DNA of 64,000 nt from Streptomyces violaceorubidus (GTDB lineage: Bacteria; Actinomycetota; Actinomycetes; Streptomycetales; Streptomycetaceae): contig NZ_JODM01000004.1 in the NCBI RefSeq assembly GCF_000717995.1, positions 124,001 to 188,000 on the forward strand, read 5' to 3'. Shown here piece after piece: positions 1 to 9,051 of the stretch (within the stretch, counting starts at the first letter, position 1; every line of letters starts with the position of its first letter). Below the pieces are notes generated by a model. It searched no databases, was not told the origin of the DNA, and was given only the letters and a program-made list of their open reading frames with translations. The position numbers and the translations under genes were made by a program.

Positions 1-675
1 GTCGGAGCGGTGGTCGACGGCCTTGCCGAGCGCCTGCTCGGGGGAGAGGTACTGCGGGGTGCCCATGACCATGCCGGTCTGCGTCATCGTCGACTGGGCG
101 CCGTGCAGGGCGCGCGCGATGCCGAAGTCCATCACCTTCACCGCGCCGTTGTTGGTGATGATGACGTTGGCGGGCTTGATGTCGCGGTGCACGATGCCGT
201 GCTGGTGCGAGTAGGCCAGCGCCTCCAGGACGCCGGAGACGATGATCAGCGCCTGCTCGGGGCCGGGCGCCTCCGCGTTGAGGAGGAGGTCGCGGATGGT
301 GCGCCCCTCGACGATCTCCATCACGATGTACGGCACGGACTGGCCGCCGGCGACGTCCTCGCCCGAGTCGTACACGGCCACGATGGCGTGGTGGTTGAGT
401 CCGGCCACGGACTGCGCCTCGCGCGTGAACCGCGCCTTGGAGACCGGGTCCTCGGCGAGGTCCGGGCGCAGCAGCTTGACCGCCACGGTGCGTCCCAGGC
501 GGACGTCCTCCGCGGCGAACACCTCGGCCATGCCGCCCCGCCCGAGCCTGCGGGTCAGCCGGTACCGGCCGTCGCCGACCAGGCCGCCGTTGCCCCAGTT
601 CTCCGGCGCGTCAGACATACCGCCGCCAGATGCCTCGGGTTCGGACGGGCCCTGGGCGCGCTGCTGCTGTGCCAT
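1..675 (-). CDS. Ser/Thr protein kinase, N-terminal part (truncated at window edge)
   Basis: Hanks-type Ser/Thr kinase that phosphorylates protein substrates; only the first 225 codons are inside the window. A glycine-rich loop (GRGGMAEVF), the VAxK lysine (TVAVKLL), the HRDIKPANV catalytic loop, DFGIA and the SPEQ motif of the activation segment are all readable in order. The ATG at 673-675 follows GGCGAGGA; an in-frame ATG (MSDAPEN) 19 codons later is the alternative start. It is divergent from a second kinase at 1022, and the two share a 346-bp promoter region. Any membrane segment or sensor would be in the missing C-terminal part. The kinase call is secure; substrates are unknown. Confidence 0.93.
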   Translation of the reverse strand, partial: MAQQQRAQGPSEPEASGGGMSDAPENWGNGGLVGDGRYRLTRRLGRGGMAEVFAAEDVRLGRTVAVKLLRPDLAEDPVSKARFTREAQSVAGLNHHAIVAVYDSGEDVAGGQSVPYIVMEIVEGRTIRDLLLNAEAPGPEQALIIVSGVLEALAYSHQHGIVHRDIKPANVIITNNGAVKVMDFGIARALHGAQSTMTQTGMVMGTPQYLSPEQALGKAVDHRSD

Positions 676-1021
676 CAGTCCTCGCCGTCGTTTCTGCCCG
701 CGGTACGCGCGGTGTTGTCACGGTCTCCGTCGGCCACGCTACAGCCTTCGCGGGGGCCTCCGGTCCGGGATGGGCGCCGGGACCGGACATGAGACGGACC
801 GGTCATGAAACCCTGGTTCCGTACTCTCGTGCAAATTCCGTGCAGCGGCAGTACGCCGGCTGTAACGCTTCCGCGACGCTTCTTTCGCGTACGGTCACGG
901 AACGGGCACCGCGCTTGACGTGTCGGTGCCCTGGGGCAGACTTGGCCGGGAATAGCACTTTCGATCACGAGCGCGCGTGCCGCCGCCACCGGCGCCCGCC
1001 GTCTATGGGGGACGCAGAGAC
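676..1021. other. Divergent intergenic region between two kinase genes
   Basis: This 346-bp stretch has no convincing gene: the reading frames through it lack the start, ribosome site and codon pattern of the neighbours. It must carry promoters for both divergent kinases. One candidate promoter on the plus strand is listed separately; none could be placed with confidence for the minus strand. Confidence 0.6.
915..942 (+). promoter_or_regulatory. Candidate HrdB-type promoter for the plus-strand kinase
   Basis: TTGACG and CAGACT are separated by 16 bases, close to the vegetative streptomycete pattern TTGAC-N16-18-TAGRRT, and lie about 80 bases upstream of the kinase start. This is pattern matching only. 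Confidence 0.35.
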
Positions 1022-2692
1022 ATGAGCCAGGACGCCGCCGGACAAGGACGGTACGCGGGGCGGGCACTCGCCGGCGGCCGTTACCAGCTGCGCGACCTGC
1101 TCGGCGAGGGCGGCATGGCCTCCGTGCACCTGGCGTACGACTCCGTCCTCGACCGGCAGGTCGCGATCAAGACACTGCACACCGAGCTGGGTCGCGAACA
1201 GGCCTTCCGCGAGCGCTTCCGCCGCGAGGCGCAGGCCGTGGCCAAGCTCACGCACACCAACATCGTCTCGGTCTTCGACACCGGCGAGGACGTCCTCGAC
1301 TCCATGACGACGCCGTACATCGTCATGGAGTACGTCGAGGGCCGCCCGCTGGGCTCGGTGCTCGACGAGGACGTGCGGCAGCACGGCGCGATGCCCGCCG
1401 ACAAGGCTCTGAAGATCACCGCGGACGTGCTGGCCGCGCTGGAGATCAGCCACGAGATGGGCCTGGTCCACCGCGACATCAAGCCGGGCAACGTGATGAT
1501 GACCAAGCGCGGCGTGGTCAAGGTGATGGACTTCGGCATCGCCCGCGCCATGCAGTCCGGCGTGACCTCGATGACGCAGACCGGCATGGTCGTCGGCACC
1601 CCGCAGTACCTCTCTCCGGAGCAGGCCCTCGGCCGCGGGGTCGACGCCCGCTCCGACCTGTACTCGGTCGGCATCATGCTGTTCCAGCTGGTCACCGGGC
1701 GCCTGCCGTTCGACGCCGACTCGCCGCTCGCGATCGCGTACGCGCACGTGCAGGAGGAGCCGGTCGCCCCGTCCGCCGTGAACCGGGCGCTGCCCCCGGC
1801 TGTGGACGCGCTGGTGGCCCGCGCGCTGAAGAAGAACCCCAACGAACGCTTCCCCAACGCCGAGGCGATGCGCGACGAATGCCTGCGGGTGGCGGCCTCC
1901 TTCCAGGCGGCGCCGCCCAGCATCGTGCCCGGCGCCCCGACGTCGAGCGGCGCGGGCGTCGGCTCCGCGGTGTTCCCGCCGGTCGACCAGGGCGCCCCGG
2001 CGCCCACGGGCCCCGTCCAGACGCCCTACCGGCCGACGCCGGCCCCCGGCCCGAACCCGTACGGCGCCCCGGCCCCGGCGGCGGCGCACTCGTCGGCGTA
2101 CGGCTATCCGCAGCAGGCCGGCTACCCGACGCCGGCCCCGACGCCGTACGCGCAGCAGCAGGGCGCGTCCACGCCGCCGCCGTACAACCTGACGCCGACC
2201 GCCCACGGTGCCGGTTCCCCGGGCGGCGGCCGGAGCAACAAGCCGGTGATCATCGGCTCGATCGTGGTCGCCGCCGTGGCCGTGGGCGGGCTGATCGCCG
2301 CGCTGCTGATGAACAGCGGCGGGGACGAGGACCCGCAGGCCGGGGGCGGCTCGTCCACCGCGTCGGTCTCCGCGTCGCCGTCGAGGGCGGCGGGCTACCG
2401 CGGGCCGGACAAGGAGAAGACGATCGAGAAGGACGAGTGCACCGAGCCGGAGGAGTCGTACAACGACCCCGACAAGATCAGGGTGCCGGACTTCACGTTC
2501 AAGTACATCGGCTCGGTCAAGGAGTGCTTCAACGCCGCGGGCTGGCGGATGAAGGTCGTCGAGGTCGACGAGAACACCTACGGCGAGGGCTCGGTCCGGG
2601 ACCAGTTCCCCACCGCCGGCACGGACGTCGACCCGGAGAACATGCCGGAGATCCAGCTCAAGGTCTCGACGGGCAACCCGCCGACCGAATGA
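1022..2692 (+). CDS. Membrane Ser/Thr protein kinase with one C-terminal PASTA-like domain
   Basis: Hanks-type kinase of 556 residues. The kinase domain covers about residues 18-285, with loop GEGGMASV, VAIK lysine, HRD at 150-152, DFG at 170-172 and SPEQ. A proline- and tyrosine-rich juxtamembrane linker follows (about 300-405), then one membrane segment (about 409-435). The outer region ends in a single PASTA-like unit (about 488-553, starting RVPDFTF). Two cysteines (in DECTEP and KECFNA) could form a disulfide outside the cell. PASTA units usually bind muropeptides or lipid II, so a wall-sensing role is inferred. The ATG is preceded by GGGGGACGCAGAGAC. A strong hairpin follows the stop codon. 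Confidence 0.95.
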   Translation: MSQDAAGQGRYAGRALAGGRYQLRDLLGEGGMASVHLAYDSVLDRQVAIKTLHTELGREQAFRERFRREAQAVAKLTHTNIVSVFDTGEDVLDSMTTPYIVMEYVEGRPLGSVLDEDVRQHGAMPADKALKITADVLAALEISHEMGLVHRDIKPGNVMMTKRGVVKVMDFGIARAMQSGVTSMTQTGMVVGTPQYLSPEQALGRGVDARSDLYSVGIMLFQLVTGRLPFDADSPLAIAYAHVQEEPVAPSAVNRALPPAVDALVARALKKNPNERFPNAEAMRDECLRVAASFQAAPPSIVPGAPTSSGAGVGSAVFPPVDQGAPAPTGPVQTPYRPTPAPGPNPYGAPAPAAAHSSAYGYPQQAGYPTPAPTPYAQQQGASTPPPYNLTPTAHGAGSPGGGRSNKPVIIGSIVVAAVAVGGLIAALLMNSGGDEDPQAGGGSSTASVSASPSRAAGYRGPDKEKTIEKDECTEPEESYNDPDKIRVPDFTFKYIGSVKECFNAAGWRMKVVEVDENTYGEGSVRDQFPTAGTDVDPENMPEIQLKVSTGNPPTE

Positions 2693-2720
2693 CCCGTGGC
2701 ATGACCGACGGCTGACGTCC

Positions 2721-2752
2721 AAGGGCCCGGCAGCACACGCTGCCGGGCCCTT
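2721..2752. terminator. Hairpin terminator between convergent genes
   Basis: A perfect 13-bp GC-rich stem (arms beginning AAGGGCCCGG) with a 6-base loop lies between the kinase stop and the convergent bpa stop, so it can serve both strands. It has the short T tail typical of Streptomyces. Confidence 0.8.
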
Positions 2753-2778
2753 CGCGCAGTCCTACAGGCGCGCAGTCC

Positions 2779-3318
2779 TTACAGGTAGGGGCCGCCGGAA
2801 CGGCCGCCCGGCTGCGGGGGCTCCTCGCCCTCCGGCAGGGTGCCCGGCGGAAGCGCGCGGCGCATCTGCTCCAGCTGGGCCCGCGCGGCCATCTGCTGGG
2901 CGAACAGCGTGGTCTGGATCCCGTGGAAGAGTCCCTCCAGCCAGCCGACCAGCTGTGCCTGCGCGATCCGCAGTTCGGCGTCGGTCGGGGTGCCGTCGTC
3001 CGTGAAGGGCAGGGAGAGCCGCTCCAGCTCCTCCACCAGCTCCGGGGCCAGACCGTCCTCCAGCTCCTTCACCGAGCTGGCGTGGATCTCCTTGAGCCGG
3101 ACCCGGCTCGCCTCGTCCAGGGGAGCGACCCGCACCTCTTCGAGCAGCTGCTTGATCATGCTGCCGATCCGCATGACCTTGGCGGGCTGTTCCACCTGCT
3201 CGGTCACCGGAATCTCGCGGGAGTCGTCGTCCCCGCCGCCGCTGAGCGCCATTCCGTCCTGGCCGACGACCAGGATCTGGGGGTTGTCCGGCGACCTGTC
3301 GTTCCTCGGCATCTCCAT
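2779..3318 (-). CDS. bpa: Bacterial proteasome activator (Bpa/PafE family)
   Basis: ATP-independent ring-forming activator that opens the 20S proteasome gate so unfolded proteins can enter without Mpa/ARC. The 179 residues are close to the roughly 174 of mycobacterial PafE. They show the family's acidic N-terminus, a helical core (MIKQLLEEVR, ASSVKELEDGL, QLVGWLEGLFHGIQ) and the C-terminal GGPYL tail, matching the HbYX-like docking motif (GQYL in Mycobacterium). The ATG at 3316-3318 was chosen; an ATG two codons inside (MPRNDR) is equally possible. The proteasome genes themselves are not in this window. The family call is firm from the tail and the core. Confidence 0.9.
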   Translation of the reverse strand: MEMPRNDRSPDNPQILVVGQDGMALSGGGDDDSREIPVTEQVEQPAKVMRIGSMIKQLLEEVRVAPLDEASRVRLKEIHASSVKELEDGLAPELVEELERLSLPFTDDGTPTDAELRIAQAQLVGWLEGLFHGIQTTLFAQQMAARAQLEQMRRALPPGTLPEGEEPPQPGGRSGGPYL

Positions 3319-3490
3319 GCCGCCATTGTCTCGCACCCCCGGGCCCCGGACGGGCGGTGCCCCCGCCGAAACCGTCCCGACGCGTTCGGCGGCGCCCAAA
3401 ATGCCGGTCACCTCGGTGGATGTGAGGCTTGTTCCGTCGCTTTTCGCGACGCTTTCCACGACCGCACCTCACCGGGAGGGGGTCACGGAC

Positions 3491-4213
3491 GTGACTCCAT
3501 GGCTGCGCGCACTGCGGGCGACGGGGCTGGTAGGGGCCCTGGGGGCCGGCGCGGTGGTGGCACCGTACGGGGCGGAGCAGGCCCACGGCACCGGGTGGCC
3601 GGTGGCACCGTTCACGGTGGCGGCGACGCCGACACCGGGGCCGTCCGCGCCGGGGGCGGCCGGCGTCCCGGACGGTTCCGGCACCCATGACGGGCGCGGC
3701 GGTCACGAACGTCCCCGGCACCCCGACGGCCACGACCGCCCGGACCGCCCGGACGCCCGGCCCTCCGCGGAATCCGGCCCGGGCCATGGTTCGCCCACGC
3801 CCTCGCCCGCCTCCCCCAAGCCGTCGGCGTCGGCGTCGGCGTCCGGCGGTCCGCCCGATGCCGAACCCTCCCGGGGCGGGCACCTGCCGGGTGAGGGAAG
3901 ACATCGGCCCGGTCACGGCGAGGAGCGTGAGCCGGAGCACGACGGCGGGGACGAGAACGGCGGTCGGTACCGGGACGAGGACGGCGACGGCGACGTCGCC
4001 CCCGAGGCCCCGGCCACCGCCCTGCCGCCCGGTCCCACCGAGGCCGCCGAGGTGTCCCCGGCCGCCCCGTCCCGGTCCCCGTCGCACAGCGGCGCGCCCA
4101 CCCGGGCCGCCGCCGAGCCCGTACTGCGGGTCCTCCCGCTGGGCAGCGGGCTGGTGCTCATCGGACTCGGCCTGGCCCTGGGCCTCGTGGGACTGCGCCT
4201 GCGCCGGGGGTAG
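3491..4213 (+). CDS. Proline/glycine/aspartate-rich membrane-anchored protein, function unknown
   Basis: A 240-residue protein with a hydrophobic N-terminus (about 8-35, signal peptide or anchor) and a long low-complexity middle rich in Pro, Gly, His, Asp and Glu. One C-terminal membrane helix is visible (VLIGLGLALGLVGL), followed by a short basic end (RLRRG). That layout, signal, disordered spacer, helix and basic tail, resembles sortase-anchored or surface-exposed actinobacterial proteins, but no LPxTG-like motif is seen. The GTG start is preceded by GGGAGGGGG at good spacing. No enzymatic motif is recognised. Confidence 0.7.
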   Translation: MTPWLRALRATGLVGALGAGAVVAPYGAEQAHGTGWPVAPFTVAATPTPGPSAPGAAGVPDGSGTHDGRGGHERPRHPDGHDRPDRPDARPSAESGPGHGSPTPSPASPKPSASASASGGPPDAEPSRGGHLPGEGRHRPGHGEEREPEHDGGDENGGRYRDEDGDGDVAPEAPATALPPGPTEAAEVSPAAPSRSPSHSGAPTRAAAEPVLRVLPLGSGLVLIGLGLALGLVGLRLRRG

Positions 4214-4262
4214 GGCCTGCCTCGCGGCCCGGGCCCGCCGCCGCGTACCGGCCGCGCCTCGT

Positions 4263-5243
4263 CTACGGGGCGATCAGCAGCACCTTGCCGATGTGCCCGC
4301 TCTCCTCCACCACCCGGTGGCCCTCCGCGGCCTCGCTCATCGGCATCTCGCGGTCGACGACCGGACGGACGTGCCCCCCGGCGAACAGCGGCCAGACGTG
4401 CTCGCGCACGGCCGCCACGATCGCCGCCTTCTCCTCCAGCGGCCGGGCCCTGAGCGAGGTGGCGCTGACGGCGGCGCGCTTGGCGAGCAGCGTGCCGATG
4501 TTCAGCTCGCCCTTGCGGCCGCCCTGCATGCCGATGATCGCGAGCCGGCCGTTCACGGCGAGGGCCTGGACGTTGCGGTCCAGGTACTTCGCGCCCATGT
4601 TGTCGAGGATGACGTCGGCGCCCGCGCCGCCCGTGGCCTCCTTCACCTCGGCGACGAAGTCCTGCTCCCGGTAGTTGATCAGGACGTCCGCGCCCAGCTC
4701 GGCGCAGCGCTCCAGCTTCTCCCCGGTGCCGGCCGTCACCGCGACCCTCGCGCCCACCGCCTTGGCCAGCTGGATCGCCATGGTGCCGATCCCGCTGGAG
4801 CCGCCGTGCACCAGCAGCGTCTCGCCGGGGCGCAGGTGGGCGACCATGAAGACGTTGGACCAGACGGTGCAGACCACCTCGGGCAGCGCCGCCGCCGCCT
4901 TCACGTCGACGCCCTGCGGCACCGGCAGCAGCTGTCCGGCCGGGACGACGACCTTCTCGGCGTAGCCGCCGCCCGCGAGCAGCGCGCACACCTCCTCGCC
5001 GACGGCCCAGCCGGACACGCCGGGGCCGACGGCCGCCACGCGCCCGGAGCACTCCAGGCCCGGGTACGGGGAGGCACCGGGCGGGGGGTCGTAGAAGCCC
5101 TGGCGCTGCATGATGTCGGCGCGGTTGACGGCGCTGGCCGCCACCTCGACCAGGACCTCGCCCTCGCCGGGCTGCGGGTCGGGGACCTCGGCCCACACCA
5201 GCGCCTCGGGGCCTCCGGGTTCGGGAATCGTGATCGCATGCAT
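4263..5243 (-). CDS. NAD(P)H:quinone oxidoreductase, zinc-free MDR family
   Basis: A 326-residue medium-chain dehydrogenase/reductase of the quinone oxidoreductase type, expected to reduce quinones or enones with NADPH. The start MHAITIPEPGGPE, the segment ASAVNRADIMQRQGFYDPPPG and the Rossmann segment VHGGSSGIGTMAIQLAKA are typical. The structural-zinc cysteine cluster of alcohol dehydrogenases is absent. The length matches the family. The stop is close to that of the plus-strand gene before it. Physiological substrate unknown. Confidence 0.9.
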   Translation of the reverse strand: MHAITIPEPGGPEALVWAEVPDPQPGEGEVLVEVAASAVNRADIMQRQGFYDPPPGASPYPGLECSGRVAAVGPGVSGWAVGEEVCALLAGGGYAEKVVVPAGQLLPVPQGVDVKAAAALPEVVCTVWSNVFMVAHLRPGETLLVHGGSSGIGTMAIQLAKAVGARVAVTAGTGEKLERCAELGADVLINYREQDFVAEVKEATGGAGADVILDNMGAKYLDRNVQALAVNGRLAIIGMQGGRKGELNIGTLLAKRAAVSATSLRARPLEEKAAIVAAVREHVWPLFAGGHVRPVVDREMPMSEAAEGHRVVEESGHIGKVLLIAP

Positions 5244-5492
5244 GGGGCCGACGCTACTCCTGTGTCCCCCGTCCTCCCCGTACGCCGGTGTCTCGGTGGA
5301 CATCGGCATCGTCAAGGGCGTCTTCGACCGCATCCGCCCGCGGCCGATCCGGCGGCCCTCGGCGAGGGTCGGCCATCTCCTCGGCGACGTGCTGCGCCGC
5401 GCCATCGCCTCCCTCGTGATGCTCTCCGTCGGACGGCCCGCAAGCCGCCGCTCACGGCGGGCGGGCGCCGGGGCCGGGCCGCGAGGGGCGGC

Positions 5493-6599
5493 TCAGTCGC
5501 GGGGGAACGGGCGGGCGTCGGGCGTCACATGGGTGGCCGGTGTCGCCCGCACGATCGTGATCAGGCGGTCCGTCAGCTCCAGTTCGCCGACCGCGGGATC
5601 GTCGTAGCCCAGCACCCGGTGTCCGCGCAGCACACTCACCACCAGGTCGTCCGTCTGACGCGGTTTCTTGCCCACCTCGGCCTTTATGACGGGCCGTTCG
5701 ACGAGGTCGAGTCCGCTGCCCTGGCTGATCAGGTCCTCCATCACCATGCCGGCGGCGGGGCTGAGCACCGAGAGCCCGAGCAACCGCCCCGCGGCGCTGG
5801 CGCTGGTGATCACGGCGTCGGCGCCGGACTGCTTCAGCAGCGGCGCGTTCTCCTCCTCGCGGACCGCGACCACGATCTTCGCGCCGCGGTTGAGCTGCCG
5901 GGCCGTCAGCGTGACCAGCACGGCCGTGTCGTCGCGCTGCGTGGCGATGATGATCTGCTTCGCCCGGTACGCCTCGGCCCGGTTGAGCACGTCGCTGCGG
6001 GTCGCGTCGCCGACCACGCCCGCGTAGCCGTGGGCCGTCGCCGCCTCGATGGCCTTGCCGCTGGGGTCGACCACGACCACCTGGTCCTTGCGCAGCCCGG
6101 TCGCGCAGACGGTCTGGATCGCCGACCGCCCCTTGGTTCCGAAGCCGACGACGACGGTGTGATCGCGCAAGGCAGACCTCCAGCGGTTCAGGCGCCACTC
6201 CTCCCGAGTGCGCTCGGTGAGGGCTTCCAGCGTGGTGCCGACCAGGATGATCAGGAAGAGCACGCGCAGGGGCGTGATGACGAAGATGTTGGTCAGCCGG
6301 GCGGCGTCGCTGACGGGCGTGATGTCACCGTAGCCGGTGGTGGAGAGGGTGACGGTGGCGTAGTAGAAGGAGTCGAGGAGGTCGACGGAGCCGTCGGAGT
6401 TGTCGGTGTAGCCGTCGTGGTCCGCGTACACGATGAAGGCCGTCACCACGAGCACCACCAGGGCGATGGACAGCCGCTTGGCGACCTGGCGGAACGGATG
6501 CTCCACCAGCTTCCTGGGGAGTTTCACCTTGTGGGTCACGAAGTGCTCGTCCGCCTGGCGCGCGATCGCGTCCTGGCCCGGAAGTTTCACGTGAAACAC
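5493..6599 (-). CDS. Potassium channel with TrkA-N/TrkA-C domains
   Basis: A 368-residue two-helix channel fused to RCK domains. Membrane segments at about 35-57 and 90-115 flank a pore with selectivity filter TTGYGD. A TrkA-N Rossmann domain follows (VVVGFGTKGRSAIQ) and then a TrkA-C-like region, which bind nucleotides or ions to gate the pore. The GTG start overlaps the end of moeA by 13 bases, implying translational coupling at the end of the mobA-moeA-channel operon. That overlap is itself a parS site. A start further inside cannot be ruled out because the first residues (VFHVKL) are dictated by the palindrome. Confidence 0.92.
   Translation of the reverse strand: MFHVKLPGQDAIARQADEHFVTHKVKLPRKLVEHPFRQVAKRLSIALVVLVVTAFIVYADHDGYTDNSDGSVDLLDSFYYATVTLSTTGYGDITPVSDAARLTNIFVITPLRVLFLIILVGTTLEALTERTREEWRLNRWRSALRDHTVVVGFGTKGRSAIQTVCATGLRKDQVVVVDPSGKAIEAATAHGYAGVVGDATRSDVLNRAEAYRAKQIIIATQRDDTAVLVTLTARQLNRGAKIVVAVREEENAPLLKQSGADAVITSASAAGRLLGLSVLSPAAGMVMEDLISQGSGLDLVERPVIKAEVGKKPRQTDDLVVSVLRGHRVLGYDDPAVGELELTDRLITIVRATPATHVTPDARPFPRD
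6584..6597. promoter_or_regulatory. parS site (ParB-binding centromere element)
   Basis: An exact 14-bp palindrome GTTTCACGTGAAAC, the streptomycete parS consensus bound by ParB for chromosome segregation. It lies in the overlap between the moeA stop and the channel start, and so is read in two frames. Confidence 0.95.
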
Positions 6600-7963
6600 A
6601 CCCCGATCCCGCCGGTCGCCCAGGGCAGGTCGAGCAGTTCGGCCTCCTGCCCCGACCGCGCGCCGCCCGGCGGTACGACGGCCAGGGCGTCGGCGGCCGC
6701 GATGCCGCGCAGCATCGCCGGACCGTTGTAGCGCAGCGGCACGGCACCCTCGTCGCGCAGTACGACGGGCACCAGCCGGGTGTCGTGCGGGTGCCCGTGC
6801 ACCGCGTCCCGCAGCGGCAGCGTGTACGGCTCGGGCGCCGGGCGGGCGGCAAGGGTGCGCAGCAGCGGCTCGGCGAGGGTGAGCAGGCCGGAGACGGCGG
6901 CGAGGGGGTTGCCGGGCAGCCCGACGAGGTGCTGGTCGTCCTTGAGCCGGGCCAGCAGCATGGGGTGGCCGGGGCGTACCTCGACGCCGTCGACGAGGAG
7001 CTCGGCGCCGATCCGGCGCAGGGTCGGGTGGACGTGGTCGACGGGTCCCGCGGCGGTGCCGCCGGTCGTGACGATCAGGTCGGCGTCGCAGGACGTGACG
7101 GCCCGGTGCAGCGCCTCGGCGTCGTCGCCGATCCGGGTCACGGAGCGGACCTCGGCGCCCAGCGCGCGCAGCCAGGGCGGCAGCATCGGGCCGAGCGCGT
7201 CCCGGATGAGGCCGTCGTGCGGGAGACCCCCGGTGAGAAGTTCGTCGCCGAGGACCAGGACGTCGACCCGGGGGCGGGGGACCGCGGTGAGCGTGTCGTA
7301 TCCGGCGGCGGCGGCCAGCCCCAGTACCGCCGGGGTCGCGAGGGTGCCGACGGGCAGCAGCTGGTCGCCGCTGCGGCACTCCTGACCCCGGGGGCGGATG
7401 TCCTGACCGTGCACGACGTCGCGGGTGGGGTGCAGGCGCCCGCGTTCGTCGGTGCGGCCGTGCTCGGAGCGCAGTACGGCGGTGGTGTCCGGGGGGACGC
7501 GTGCGCCGGTGGCGATACGGACGGCCTCACCGTCGACGAGGGGCGCGGGCTCCACGTGTCCGGCCAGGACGTCCTCGTCGCGCACCGTCCAGGGGCCCGG
7601 CCCGGCCAGGGCCCAGCCGTCCATCGCGGAGGTGTCGAAGGAGGGCAGGTCGGTGAGGGCGGCCAGGGGCGCGGCCAGGGTGAGGCCGAGGGCCGCGTCG
7701 AGGGGCACGGCGAGCGGGGTGCGGCGGGCGGCACGGGCCGCGGCGCGGGCGGCGCGCTCGGCGGTCGTCCGCGCCACGGGCCAGGGGGTCGCACGGTGGC
7801 GGGAGTTGGCCGGGTGGTGCGGGGCGGTCGATCCGTGTCCGCCGGGGCCGGGACGGGTGGGGCCGCGGTGTGCGGGGCCGGGATTCTCCCTCACCAGGGC
7901 GAGCGCCTCCTCGACGTCGAGATCCTCGGCCTGCGCGTCGGACCACGTGCCGGGGGAGGTCAT
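6587..7963 (-). CDS. moeA: Molybdopterin molybdenumtransferase MoeA
   Basis: Inserts molybdenum into adenylated molybdopterin in the last steps of molybdenum cofactor synthesis. The 458 residues contain the hallmark SFDTSAMDGWAL, the MogA-like core TTGGTAAGPVDHV and GLPGNPLAAVSGL, as in MoeA family members. Residues 1-60 are a variable extension. Its ATG overlaps the mobA stop as ATGA, so the two cofactor genes are translationally coupled. The C-terminus ends inside a parS palindrome shared with the channel gene. Confidence 0.93.
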   Translation of the reverse strand: MTSPGTWSDAQAEDLDVEEALALVRENPGPAHRGPTRPGPGGHGSTAPHHPANSRHRATPWPVARTTAERAARAAARAARRTPLAVPLDAALGLTLAAPLAALTDLPSFDTSAMDGWALAGPGPWTVRDEDVLAGHVEPAPLVDGEAVRIATGARVPPDTTAVLRSEHGRTDERGRLHPTRDVVHGQDIRPRGQECRSGDQLLPVGTLATPAVLGLAAAAGYDTLTAVPRPRVDVLVLGDELLTGGLPHDGLIRDALGPMLPPWLRALGAEVRSVTRIGDDAEALHRAVTSCDADLIVTTGGTAAGPVDHVHPTLRRIGAELLVDGVEVRPGHPMLLARLKDDQHLVGLPGNPLAAVSGLLTLAEPLLRTLAARPAPEPYTLPLRDAVHGHPHDTRLVPVVLRDEGAVPLRYNGPAMLRGIAAADALAVVPPGGARSGQEAELLDLPWATGGIGVCFT

Positions 7964-8949
7964 CACGCGTCCGGGCGGGTGTCGGGGGTGGCGTCGGGGG
8001 CCGCGTCGGGCCTGCCCTTCGCGGGGGCGGCCCCGGCGTCGGCGGCCTCCTCGGCCCAGCGCAGGGCGAGGGCCGCGGCCTTGCGGGCGGCCTCGGCGAC
8101 GGCCTCGGGGCCTCCCTGGGCCCGCCCGGCCGCGTAACCGACGAGGAAGGTGGTCAGCGGGGCGGCCGGCCTGGCCACCCCGTGGGCGGCGTCGCGCGCG
8201 AGATCGAGCAGGATCCCGGTGTCGACGTCCAGGTCGATGCCCAACTCGTCCTTGGCTGCGGAAATCCATTCATCCAACACGTGACCATGCTCCCTGATGC
8301 GTGCCCTTGCGGTGGCGATGTCGTCCCAGGTGTCGCAGTCGAAGGAGGCGACGGCGTCCGGGACGCGGGTGAGGCGCAGAGCGCCGGTCAGGCGGCGCAG
8401 CGGCAGCCCGGTGAGGTCCGGCCGGCCCTCGCGTTCCTCCCGGTCGCGGGCGAGCGCGGCCAGTTCGCGGCGCAGCGCGGCTGTGCGGTAGGCGGCGACG
8501 AGGGGCTGGTCGCGGCCGTCGGCGTCGGTGAGCAGCGCCCCGTCGGCGTCGCCCGCGACGAGGGCCGCCAGCAGCCGCCCGACGGTCGGCCCGGCGAGGA
8601 ACGGCAGGTCGGCGGAGAGCACCACGACGTGCTCGGCGGCGGTGTGCCGCAGCCCGGCGGCGAGGGCGGCGAGCGGTCCACCGCCGGGCGGGTCCTCGCG
8701 CGCCCAGGTCACCGGGCGCCCGGTGGGCCGGGGGTCGGCGACGACGACGGTGGTCCGCGCCCCGGCGCAGGCGGCGAGCACCCGGTCGAGGAGCGCGCGT
8801 CCGCCCACCCGCAGTCCGGGCTTGTCCGCGCCCCCGAGCCGCCGGGCGGCCCCGCCGGCGAGCACGACGGCGTCATACCCGGCGCGGCCGTCACCCGTCG
8901 CGGGGTCGGTGCCGACGCCCGGGTCGCCGGGGGGCTCGTACGCGGTCAC
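7963..8949 (-). CDS. mobA: MobA-like NTP transferase fused to a DUF6457-type domain
   Basis: Residues about 20-215 form a molybdenum cofactor guanylyltransferase: the signature LAGGAARRLGGADKPGL binds GTP, and VVLSADLPFL is the metal-binding aspartate region. This would attach GMP to molybdopterin. Residues about 230-328 are a helical C-terminal extension (WISAAKDELGIDLDVD onward) like the DUF6457 domain found alone or fused to MobA in actinobacteria. The GTG was chosen because it precedes the conserved core by a short leader; an upstream ATG at about 9030 would add 27 residues without family support. Confidence 0.87.
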   Translation of the reverse strand: MTAYEPPGDPGVGTDPATGDGRAGYDAVVLAGGAARRLGGADKPGLRVGGRALLDRVLAACAGARTTVVVADPRPTGRPVTWAREDPPGGGPLAALAAGLRHTAAEHVVVLSADLPFLAGPTVGRLLAALVAGDADGALLTDADGRDQPLVAAYRTAALRRELAALARDREEREGRPDLTGLPLRRLTGALRLTRVPDAVASFDCDTWDDIATARARIREHGHVLDEWISAAKDELGIDLDVDTGILLDLARDAAHGVARPAAPLTTFLVGYAAGRAQGGPEAVAEAARKAAALALRWAEEAADAGAAPAKGRPDAAPDATPDTRPDA

Positions 8950-9051
8950 CCCCCGAGTATGGGGCCCGGGGCGATCACAGGGAACGCAGGGGAGCACACG
9001 TGATCGGAGGGGGTGCGGACACACCGTCACCTTGTGGGCGCATCCCCCAGG

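Noticed and set aside
5244..5492. Possible small plus-strand gene (VSVDIGIVKGVFDRI...)
   Set aside because: No ribosome site and the frame continues antisense into the channel gene. Too weak to call.
3687..6731. Plus-strand open frame of 1014 codons
   Set aside because: It covers the quinone oxidoreductase and channel genes in antisense. Residue composition is Arg/Pro/Ala-rich and has no domain.
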